A DNA stretch of 62,500 nt from Botryococcus braunii (taxonomy: Eukaryota > Chlorophyta > Trebouxiophyceae): assembly GCA_002005505.1 (NCBI GenBank), contig KV908342.1:733442-795941 (forward strand). Reading direction: 5' to 3'. The notes under the pieces are model-generated. The model was not told the DNA's origin. It searched no databases and worked only from the letters and a program-made list of their open reading frames with translations. Positions 49,467-62,500 of this stretch are shown one piece after another. How positions within the stretch are numbered: position 1 is the stretch's first letter; each line of letters opens with the position of its first letter. Position numbers and translations under genes: made by a program.

Positions 49467-52400
49467 TTATGTGTATCTTCTCAAACCTAGTGAATCACGA
49501 TGACCAACAAACACGGGCTTAGCAAGTGGCTTGGTCATAATGTCAGCCACATTTCGAGCAGATTCTACATAGAGGATATCTACCTGCCCAAGTGCCATAG
49601 CTTCCCTAGCATAGTGGAAGCTTACTGCAACATGCTTTGTGAATTTGGAATAAAGGGGGTTCCGTAAACTGGAAATGCATCCTTGGTTGTCACAGAAAAT
49701 TTTGACTCTCCAAGGTGCAGCTCCAATCTCTTCCAAGAAGCCCCTAAGCCAGTTGGCTTCCTTCACAATATGGCCGGCTGCCATAAACTCGGCTTGCACA
49801 GTTGAGGTAGCAACTGAGCTCTGCTTCTTGCTTCCCCAAACCACGGCACTACCATAGACTGATAGAACATAGCCAGTGGTGGAATACCTGTGGTCCAGGT
49901 CCCCAGCATAGTCGGCATCAACATAGCCTTCTAGCTCAGGCCCCTTTCCACCCAGAGTAAGAGCTAATTCTCTCGTATCTCTCAAGTACTTCAGCACTCG
50001 AATGGCCTCATTCCAGTGTGAGGTAGTGGGTGTCATTCTATACCTTGACAACACTCCAACCGCCTGAGAAATGTCAGGCCGGGTCGTATTGGCAATATAT
50101 AGCAACGATCCAATCAACTCACAGTACCGATGACCAGGTGGCAGTGGGGTACCTGCCCCATGTGACAAACCATCTGAGGACTCGGGTCTGCTGCTAGCCA
50201 CGAAGTCCTTGGACATGGGGGTATCAACCACACGCCCATCATCAGCAACCCCAAACTTTTCCACAAGAGCATCAATCTTGGGAGTGCAACTCATGGAAAT
50301 AGTGCTCTGAACTCTATTGCGTAGGACCTGACACCCCAGGAAATCATTCACCTCTCCCAAATCATGGATGGTGAAGTCCTTCTTCAACAACTCTTTCCCC
50401 CACTCAATCTCTGCAACCAATCTGGCAACTATGAGAAGATCATCAACATAAACAAGAATAAAGGACAGGTTGCCATCAGGGGCCCTCCTGATGTATACAC
50501 CCGCATCACTCTTGCACACACTATACCCCATCACGCTCAACTTGTCGGTCAAGGTCTTGTGCCAAGCCCGTGGGGCTTGTTTTAGACCGTATAGTGCCTT
50601 CCTGAGCTTGCACACAACCCTCGTGTTGCCATTCTCAAATCCTGGTGGTTGGGTCACATAGACCTCTTCCTCCAACTCTCCATTGAGAAAAGCCGTCTTG
50701 ATATCCACTTGGTGGATCTCAAGATTCTGTGTGGCAGCCACTGCCAGCACAGCCCTCCTTGCCCCATAGCTGCTGGTGGGTGCAAATACCTCCCCAACAT
50801 CTATCCCAGGGATCTGTCTACACCCTTGGGCAACTAACCTCGCTTTAAAGCGAGTAACATTCCCATGTGCATCAATTTTAGTGGAGAATATCCAATGGAC
50901 AGGAATAACTTTTTGTCCATGTGGTCTGTCCACATACTCTAGAACCTCATGGGTATCAAGGGAATCCATCTCTTCCCTCATTGCTTGTTGCCAAAAATCC
51001 CACTGAGGGGAGCATTGGGCTTCCCTCAGGTTAGATGGCACGTGAACCTTTCCCAGCTTGACATAAGGTACATTTTGTACCTTATGCTGAGACTCTGCAG
51101 TACTGTCAGCACTCCTGGGACTGTTGTCTTTTATATTCCTCTGATCCTGGTTCCCAGAATAAGGTACATTTTGTACCTTATGTTGAGATCCTGCAGTACA
51201 GCCAGAACTGCCAGAGCCCTCCCCAACTCTCTCTCTTGAACTGCCAGACTCATGCGCTCCACCATTACAATCTCTCACCTTTCTCAATGCAGGTGGAAGC
51301 AGCAGCACTCTCTCTCTCCTGGACTCACACCTAGGTACACTACTCTGACTTTCCTGAGCTGCGCCTACTGTGTCAGGCTGCACCCCATAAGCATGACTGG
51401 TTCCCAGCTCAACTTGGCTACGTGCTTCCCCTGCTGCTGGCACTTCTAGCCCACTACTCTTCTCGCTAACATCTTCTCCAAGCATAGCCTCCCCTGTCTC
51501 AACCTGCCTCTGCAAATCAGGGAGACCTACCGAGGGTGGCTCACTCACAAGTACCTGGCCTGAGCCAGGGTCATGCACGGGGACCCCTACTGAGTCCCTC
51601 CTAGCCTGGCGCTGTTCATAACGCTGATCCCTTGTGAGGGTGGTTCCTGGGGGAAGTCTATGTTGAGACTTCCCCTGGAACCTGACCCCCTCCTGCATCT
51701 TCTGCAGTTTGTCCAGCTGCGAGTGCGCTTCAGCACCCCCCCGAGCTAAATTTTGAAGATGGCCCAGCACTGACCATGACTGCTGTGAGGTCTCTGAAGT
51801 GGCAGGGGAACCATCCTGGCTGCTGGGGGCTCCAGCCACAGGTCCGACTGAGCTCCTCAGCCTGCTGTGATCCTCTGGAGAGCTGGCAGTGGTAGCAGGA
51901 GATCCAGTGGGCTTGCACTCCACCACTGGGTCATCCTCTGCTTCCCAAAAATTCACGGGAATGGCTGTTGGTGAGCTGGGGACATTGGAATTGCCTCCCC
52001 TGCCCTGCAAGGACGCTCCTGAGAGCCATTGAGAGGATCCAGGTTGCACCTTAGACATACCCACTCTCTCCCCTCCTCTCAAATGCTCAAGGAATGTAAC
52101 ATCCCTGCTCTCTTTCCATACACCATTGCCTACGTACACTCTATAGGCCTTGGACTGTGGGCAATACCCAGTGAACATGCCTGGAATGGTCTTTGGTCCA
52201 AATACAGACCGCTGACCTGGGGGAATGTGAACATGTGCCACACAGCCCCATGTGCGCAAGGAAGCAACATCAGGCTTTACCCCATAGAACATCTCAGTAG
52301 GGGTCAGAGGCCTGCCTGTGGTGGGGCCCACGTTGTACAGCAGGGTGGCAGACTCCAATGCCTCCTTCCACAAGGAAGGGTCTGCTGCAGCGTGCACCAA

Positions 52401-53176
52401 CAGGGTCCTTGTGCGCTCCTTCAGAGTCCGATTCATGCGCTCAGCAAGTCCATTTTGCTGAGGCGTGGATGGAGCTGAGGTCTCCATTTTAGTGCCCTGC
52501 TGAGCACAAAATTCTTTGAACTGCTGATTCAGAAATTCTGTCCCTCTATCAGATCTCACACACTTCACCACTTTCTCATGAAATGTCTGCCAGTACTTCA
52601 AGAGCTCAATGAGGGCCTTGGGAATGGCTTCTTTCGACTTCACTGCCAATGAGGCTATCAGATGGGATTTTTCATCAACAACAGTAACCCAAAAACGCTC
52701 TCCCGTGATTGCAGCTGGTGAAATGGGACCCACAGTGTCCACATGCACTCTATCTAACACACTCTCTGCAGGCCTAGAGGAAGCTGGAAAGGGGGGGCGA
52801 GAATGTTTCCCTTGTATACATGACTCACACTGGGGAGAACACTCTGAGCATGGAGCAAGGGACACATTGATCCCAGTGACCAGGTCTTCGTTGTCCAACC
52901 TTGTCATACTCTTAACCCCAGGATGCCCCAACCTTGCATGCCACAGTAGTCGATCTGTACACACGTGCCCTTTCCTGGCATGATACGAGGCCACATGAGG
53001 ACTGGACTGTGGCTGCGCATCATGCTGGCTCTTGACGGGACACACCCATTCTAAAAAAAACAGCCCTCGCTCTCTGGCTATCTTACCAGACCAGCCTGCT
53101 GGGCCTTTCATGGTCGTGTACCCACCTGCACTGTCAGTGAGGAATGATGCTCCATCCTGAATGGCTCCTGTGACAG
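49467..53176 (-). CDS. copia Pol: end of protease region, GAG pre-integrase, integrase, RT, RNase H
   Basis: In this frame the upstream reading is FSVTGAIQDGASF, so the ATG at 53111 is internal and not a true start. The order is: pre-integrase zinc finger (LLWHARLGHPG...CESCIQGK); integrase catalytic core (HVDTVGPIS, SDRGTEF, QNGLAERMNRTL, the D, D, E residues); a Ser/Gln-rich spacer; RT (HWIFSTKIDAHG, KARLVAQGCRQ, VDIKTAFLNGELEEEVY, YGLKQAPRAWH, VYVDDLLIV with the catalytic DD); and RNase H (GYVDADYAGD, STVQAEF, CDNQG). The stop is just before the polypurine tract. The long frame is uninterrupted, about 1,230 codons, which agrees with recent activity. Confidence 0.95.
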
Positions 53177-54513
53177 AAAATCAGATTAGTGTGTGCAGTG
53201 GGCACACACTGCACATTATGCAGCCAAAACACCTCTTGTCTGGCATTGACCAGACACACAGACCCAGTTGCAACCATCCCTCCTTTGGCATCAGAAGTGG
53301 CCAAATGAAGAGGGAGGGGTTGAGCATGCATGACTGGGTTGTGTAGTAAAGACAGATCATTTACAAGGTGCACCGATGCACCACTATCTATCAGCCACGA
53401 GGTACTGCAAGCCCCATGAGATGTAGGGGTAAGCACATTCAACGAAACGAACATAGGCTCACCAGCACCTGGAGGAGGTGGTGGTGGGAGATGCCAGCCT
53501 GGGAAGAAGGGGAAGATAGTGGACACAGATCCAGGAGGATGTGAGGTTGACACGGGAGGGCCTCCTCTGGACTGGCCAGCATCCCACCAGCTGGCTTGTT
53601 GCTGAGGAGCTCCAGTGCCCCACCACGCAGCTGGGCCCGCACTTGCAGCTTGCATTGTGCCACGTAGAGCTTGCAGCCTCTTCAGTTCCAGGCAATCCCT
53701 CCAGAAATGTCCCGTCCCGTTGCAGAAGCGACACGCCAGTTCCTCCTTTGGCCTCCTGCCACGTCCAGACCCTCGCCCCCTGCCTCCAGCGTTGTGAGCA
53801 GAAGGGCCATAGGGGGCCTGACCATCAGCAGGTGCTCCAGCTCCCACTCCTGGTGCTGCTCCAGCGCCCGGTGCAGCTCCAGCGCCTTGGGGAGGCCCAG
53901 GGATTCCACCCTGAGCTGGCACGGCTGCTGCTGCTGCTGCCATAACTGCTGCAGCTGATGCTGTGACTTGCACTGACTCTGCCAGCGGGATATCCTGGTA
54001 CTCCAAGTTCTCAATGGCAGTGAGGATCGTCTCCAGCATGTTGTAGGGGTCTGACTTGGCGGAGGTAATTGCCCAAGCGTCGTTCTGCAAGACTGCAGGT
54101 AGTCCCTTATACATATACCTGCAGATCTGGCGGTCGCTCAGCTGATGGTTATTGGCCTCCAGGGAGGCGGCAATACTGATGACTCGGTGGCACCATTCTT
54201 GCACTGTCTCTCCCTTTACCATTCCTTGTTTGAGCCCTTTGATCCACTTCTCGTTGATTTCCCTGTCCTTCCCTCCAGTGCAGCGGTCTGCCATCCACTG
54301 AATGAAGTCAAGAGCGCTCCCCCGCTGTTTGACTTCGTCGTGCCACATGGACGGGACAGACTGCAAAATGAAATGTTTTACTGCTGCGTTCTCTGCGGTC
54401 TTAGGCATAGCTGTCTCCAACGCTCCCATTGCTCCTTTTTGCATTGCGCAAGACTCCAGCTCTTCACGCCAGGCACTGAAATTAGTGCGATCAGCCTTCA
54501 GCTGTGTAGACAT
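53134..54513 (-). CDS. copia Gag with protease start
   Basis: The ATG at 54513 gives 459 codons. A UBN2-type capsid region is seen (TNFSAWREELESCAMQKGAM, LSDRQICRYMYKGLP). An Ala/Gly/Pro-rich linker, a CCHC knuckle (CRFCNGTGHFWRDC) and the aspartic protease active site SWLIDSGASVHLVND follow. The frame ends soon after at QCVPTAHTNLIF. There the family pattern (NLIS...) continues in the pol frame, one base out: ATTTTC instead of ATTTC on the coding strand. An upstream frame (54713-54498) rich in Ser/Thr/Gly (GGSTASSGAGQSGQTTGG) runs into the gag start in another frame. It may be the true N-terminus. Confidence 0.92.
   Translation of the reverse strand: MSTQLKADRTNFSAWREELESCAMQKGAMGALETAMPKTAENAAVKHFILQSVPSMWHDEVKQRGSALDFIQWMADRCTGGKDREINEKWIKGLKQGMVKGETVQEWCHRVISIAASLEANNHQLSDRQICRYMYKGLPAVLQNDAWAITSAKSDPYNMLETILTAIENLEYQDIPLAESVQVTASAAAVMAAAAAAVPAQGGIPGPPQGAGAAPGAGAAPGVGAGAPADGQAPYGPSAHNAGGRGRGSGRGRRPKEELACRFCNGTGHFWRDCLELKRLQALRGTMQAASAGPAAWWGTGAPQQQASWWDAGQSRGGPPVSTSHPPGSVSTIFPFFPGWHLPPPPPPGAGEPMFVSLNVLTPTSHGACSTSWLIDSGASVHLVNDLSLLHNPVMHAQPLPLHLATSDAKGGMVATGSVCLVNARQEVFWLHNVQCVPTAHTNLIFCHRSHSGWSIIPH
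53177..53180 (-). other. Frameshift site between Gag/protease and Pol
   Basis: Four T on the coding strand (AAAA on plus) where three would keep gag and pol in one frame. It may be a mutation, a sequencing error in a homopolymer, or a site of programmed +1 frameshifting. Confidence 0.75.
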
Positions 54514-55103
54514 CTTGGGATTGGAGGAGTCATCGTGTATGCATACGAGCTGGCTGCAGTGCCTCCAGTGGTCTGTCCTGACTGTCCAGCTCCTGAGGAG
54601 GCCGTGCTGCCTCCTGCTGGTGTTGCCATAGTCTCTGTACTGCTGGGATTACTTTCAGAAACCTTGATTTGGGAACAGTTTGAGGTCTGGTCATACACTT
54701 CACTTGCTCTCACAGCGTTCAGCCTGACACAGCTGGTTTAAGTATACCCTTCCGGCGTGCACCACAGCACTTTCAAGTATTCCACCCTTTCGAGGTCTAG
54801 CATGTACCCTTAATATGCAAGATATGCAAAATATTCTTCAGCAATTCAATTGCTTGACCACCCGGACCTACTGACGGTCTCACGACAACGACGACGGGTG
54901 ATAATCTCAGGTCACTTCACGGAAAAAAAAAAAAAAAAACTTCCCAAGATATTGAAGACTCTGTCCGTAGGCCTTCTGAGTGAATATCCAGTTGTTCCTT
55001 TTTTACTTCTTCTTGCCGTCAGGCGAGTCCGTGGAAAACCCAGTACAGATGCATCCGATGATGCCATGCACTCCTGTCTGCCCTTGGCTCAGCTGGAAGG
55101 GCG

Positions 55104-55116
55104 TGGGCCCATAACC
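55104..55116 (-). promoter_or_regulatory. Half-tRNA primer-binding site of the copia element
   Basis: On the plus strand TGGGCCCATAACC is the anticodon arm of initiator tRNA-Met (anticodon CAT). The minus strand GGTTATGGGCCCA directly follows the 5' LTR and would pair with it. Drosophila copia is known to use this internal part of the initiator tRNA rather than its 3' end. Confidence 0.82.
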
Positions 55117-55819
55117 TGTAAAAGGTTATGGGCAGTGGCGTATCCTGTAAGCAAGCAGACAGGTCGTAAGTTCGTGCCTCTCCAGCTACAGTCCTTGACG
55201 ACTGTCTGCTCTTTTAGACACATGCAACTGCATGAACAAGACTGGCATCCTTATGTGCCCAGTATCTTTCCAAACCAGTTCCGTTACATGTTGATCTGTC
55301 AATGAGCATCTACACACGGATAAGCTCCTGACGGCTGAAAGCAAGTACCTTCCTATACTCAATCAAGACTCCGTCCCTTAGCTGTTTGGGAGACTTGATT
55401 GTCCACTAAGATGGTTCACTTACAAACAAGCAATCAAACATGAACACATTACCAATACACATCCTGCGTCACCGCACCTGTAAGCAAGCAGACAGGTCGT
55501 AAGTTCGTGCCTCTCCAGCTACAGTCCTTGACGACTGTCTGCTCTTTTAGACACATGCAACTGCATGAACAAGACTGGCATCCTTATGTGCCCAGTATCT
55601 TTCCAAACCAGTTGCTCGACTATGCGGTGATCGCAGCTTTAATAGTCCTTTCACGCTAACGCGTAATCTAAATCAGATTGTACCTTATGTTCGAAATAGA
55701 CCTCATCCGAACGTGTCTTGAGGTACCTTATGTGGATAGTGGACCCGTATCCTAATAATGTACATTTGAAGATCACCTAAAGCACAAGGCATTCTATAAT
55801 GTATGTTCACAACTCAACA
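55117..55819 (-). repeat. 5' LTR of the copia element
   Basis: Same length (703 bp) and same internal duplication as the 3' LTR. Seen differences: AGCAGACAGG for AGCAGAAAGG, CCAGTTCCG for CCAGTTCAG, and TTAGCTGTTTG for TTAGCTCTTTG. Confidence 0.95.
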
Positions 55820-55824
55820 CGGCT
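55820..55824. repeat. Right target-site duplication CGGCT
   Basis: Matches 48739-48743. Confidence 0.9.
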
Positions 55825-55934
55825 CCTTTGTTATGTCCCTGTAAGGCAGCTCCTTTAGTCCAATATTGAACCTCCTACTGACGGTCAGTCTTTGTTTTTG
55901 TAGGAGTTTGCAAGAGCTTGCAAGAGACCCCATC

Positions 55935-55981
55935 GTGACGTGACGTGACGTCACTCTTTGTGTAACGTCACGTCACGTCAC
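55935..55981. promoter_or_regulatory. Inverted and direct cluster of TGACGTCA-type sites
   Basis: GTGACGTGACGTGACGT (55935-55951) and its exact complement ACGTCACGTCACGTCAC (55965-55981) flank CACTCTTTGTGTA. CACTCTTTGTGTA then repeats to the right. A full TGACGTCA palindrome is at 55946-55953 and several CACGTCA cores are present. These are consensus bZIP binding sites, but no gene start is visible nearby. Confidence 0.55.
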
Positions 55982-56137
55982 TCTTTGTGTATATGTGGCC
56001 AATCCACAATAGGGCGTCTTCCTCAAGCTCGCCCAGACGTCTAGACATTGACGCTTGAGTGATCATGCCAGCGGACGTCGCTCTTGCTTGTTGCTTAGGC
56101 TGCAAAACTTGTAATAAGACAAACTGTTTTATCTTAG

Positions 56138-56186
56138 TAACGCGCGCGCGCTTGCGCGTGCGTGCGTGCGTGCGTGCGTGCGTGTG

Positions 56187-56250
<64 letters not shown>

Positions 56251-56255
56251 TGTGT

Positions 56256-56325
<70 letters not shown>
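56138..56325. repeat. (GTGC)n(GT)n microsatellite
   Basis: GCGC, then TGCG units to 56252, then GT repeats to 56325. Confidence 0.96.
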
Positions 56326-56328
<3 letters not shown>

Positions 56329-57770
56329 GCTCCTTGGAGTGCGCTCGTGTTTGCCCGCCCGCCCGCCCTCCCTCCCTCGCTCCCCCTTTTTCTTCTGCAG
56401 GCGCATGGATCAAACAATGGAAAATCTGAAATGCTGCAAGCAAAACAATACATGCACCGAAATCCTTTCCAATAAAAGCAGTGGCAAGTTACTTCCGTTG
56501 TTTCCTTCCCTATACAACAATCAACGACAGGTGACTACCACCTCTCTCCTTAACAGCTGGCCTTTCCAATTCCGGTTATGAGGGGGACACTCCACTCCTG
56601 GGACTGCTTTTGCCTACCCTAGACATCTAGCACTAGCATATCCAACATGTAAGGGGAAACCAGACACCAAACAGTTTTCCTTTGCGAAGAGACGAAACAA
56701 TCTTCCCTGTCCCTTGAGACAAAACAATGTCCCTATGTGCCCAGCCAGACCTGCCCCCAAGCTTTCCGCCAGGCACGTGACAAGCACCCCTATGGCGCAA
56801 GACACCAGTCATGTAGTCGTTCCAAGCCCATCATTCTGAAGCCTGCAGGCCGATTTAAAAAAAGAGCAGCAACTTTGCGTGGCTTCAAGCCACATCACCT
56901 GAAGTCACATTGTCCATACCCTTCCTAAACCCACAATGACCCACAGTTTTAAAAAATCGATTCTCCATTGTTGCAATACTGAACATTTTATGGTGACTAG
57001 CTAGAGCTAAGGCTTCTAAAGAATAGAACGTTGAAAATCAATCAACGGTAGTAGTTACAGCTACAAAGCTTCTAAAGAATACAACGCTGGAAATCAAACG
57101 TTGAAGCAGGTGTACTTCCAGTTCTTCTGGGGAACACGAAGTAGATGCATATATGACTTGCTTCGGGCTGGATGACGGGCCTCTTCGTCCTCAAAAAGGC
57201 GCGTCCCTACTAAGCTAGCCCTTTTCCCACTGAACTAGCCCACCCCACTCAGCTGGACCGTTTTTACCGGCCCGTACTCAACTAGTCAGTCCCCACTAAA
57301 GTAGGCCGTTTTTACTAAACGGGCCTGCTAAACTAGGCCGTTTTCACTAAACGATTTTACTTTCACGTGGCCCATCCCCACTGACTTGGCCCGTCTCCAG
57401 AAAACTAACCCGTCCCCACTACACTATCCGTAAGCCTCGACTGTGAGGCTCCCCTTGCCTGCAACCTTCGATCCACTAAAAAACCGAGCCTGCGTGCCTG
57501 CGCCTCGGAAGAGGCCACGGACACGAGAACATCCATCCAGGAGCGCTGCCCGGCCCGTCAGCGACCCATCCCCTTCCGTCCCATCACACGATTCATCAGT
57601 GAGACACAAGTCCTAATCAATGGCAGGTTGTCAACCTGATTCTGAAAGAGGCATCCCGTGCGGCACTTTGTCAGTGAAACTGAAGTCCTAGTCGATGGCA
57701 AGTTATCAATCTTATCAATGGTACGTTATCAACTTTGTTTGAACGAGGCGACCAGGATGCTGTTGGGGCC
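56326..57770. other. No firm gene; a possible orphan exon and a degenerate minisatellite
   Basis: 56400-56529 (+) lies between a TTCTGCAG acceptor and a CAG/GTGACT donor and reads MDQTMENLKCCKQNNTCTEI. It has no partner. 57195-57420 is built of degenerate units such as CTAGCCCGTCCCCACTAAA. The downstream region of the helicase gene starts at 57770. Confidence 0.35.
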
Positions 57771-62251
<4,481 letters not shown>

Positions 62252-62500
62252 CTGTGGATCAAGAAGGGGGGGGGGCAGGAGGGAGGGAAGAGGGAGGGAT
62301 AAAGGGAGGAGGGCGGGAGGGAGGGAGGAAGGGAGGGAAGGAGGGCGGGAGGGACAAAGGCAAGGAAGAAAGGGAAGCAGAAAAAAATCCAAACTCAGCA
62401 GTCGGGCTAAATGGCTTTTGTGGCTGGTCCTGGATGCGATCTTCCTTCCGTCCTTCTCCCGCAGCCTTAACAACAGCTCTGAATATTACAAACAATCATC
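62252..62500 (-). other. Helicase intron, continues beyond the window
   Basis: GGGAGGGA-type purine repeats lie at 62265-62360. No helicase motif was found in the last 250 bp, so the preceding exon should lie outside. Confidence 0.6.

Larger units (their letters stand above)
48744..55819 (-). mobile_element. Complete Ty1/copia LTR retrotransposon
   Basis: Two 703-bp LTRs (TG...CA on the plus strand) with a CGGCT duplication on both sides enclose gag, protease, integrase, RT and RNase H, in copia order, on the minus strand. The LTRs differ at about three positions, so it inserted recently. The primer site is a half-tRNA type (55104-55116) and the polypurine tract is at 49447-49456. Coding is broken once between gag/protease and integrase by an extra T near 53177, and perhaps once near the gag start. 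Confidence 0.96.

Noticed and set aside
54145..54741. 198-codon plus-strand ORF
   Set aside because: It lies antisense to the well-supported copia gag and has no recognisable domain.
55104..55116. tRNA-Met gene fragment
   Set aside because: Only the anticodon arm is present, and its position directly next to the LTR identifies it as a primer-binding site.

Overview
The window is nuclear DNA of a eukaryote, most likely a green-lineage (Viridiplantae) alga or early streptophyte. It is gene-poor and repeat-rich. Host genes are split by many GT-AG introns. Gene types are plant-like: two bZIP factors, and a DEAD-box helicase of the plant RH7/animal DDX21 type with a GUCT domain. Retroelements and very long (CT)n, (GT)n and poly-C tracts fill much of the rest. 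I cannot name the species. No rRNA, tRNA gene, operon or CRISPR array was seen.

Layout: 1-11.3 kb is a retroelement graveyard. It holds a (+) LINE 3' fragment (2.29-3.04 kb), a (+) 5'-truncated non-LTR element with a restriction-like endonuclease (5.46-7.3 kb), and tail to tail with it a nearly full (-) APE-type LINE (7.3-11.3 kb). At 11.8-15 kb is a (+) multi-exon gene for a probable secreted protein of an unnamed family. 15-19.7 kb holds minisatellites and little else. At 19.7-21.2 kb a (-) LINE copy is split by an unknown inserted element. At 21.62-25.96 kb is a complete, young, non-coding LTR retrotransposon (1,100-bp LTRs, GGAAT target duplication). At 28.1-29.7 kb is a (-) five-exon bZIP gene, with a 104-codon ORF ending 11 nt before its ATG. 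35.2-36.75 kb may hold a (-) secreted, lipid-anchored protein gene. 42.5-46.8 kb is a second (-) bZIP gene. 48.74-55.82 kb is a complete young Ty1/copia element (703-bp LTRs, CGGCT target duplication). 57.77 kb to the right edge is the 3' half of the DEAD-box helicase gene on (-).

The spliced genes were assembled by hand from reading frames, splice consensus and intron phase. Every junction is phase-compatible, but none is backed by transcripts. In the bZIP and helicase genes the joined exons also restore known family motifs across introns, which is strong internal support. Microsatellites and minisatellites lie inside introns, and long Ser-Leu, Arg-Glu or His-Thr ORFs over them are artefacts.

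No cassette-like multi-gene system was found. The most interesting items are the hidden spliced genes, the half-tRNA primer site of the copia element with a matching U5 sequence, a conserved 3' stem-loop shared by five LINE-like tails, and an undescribed retroposon defined by its nested insertion.
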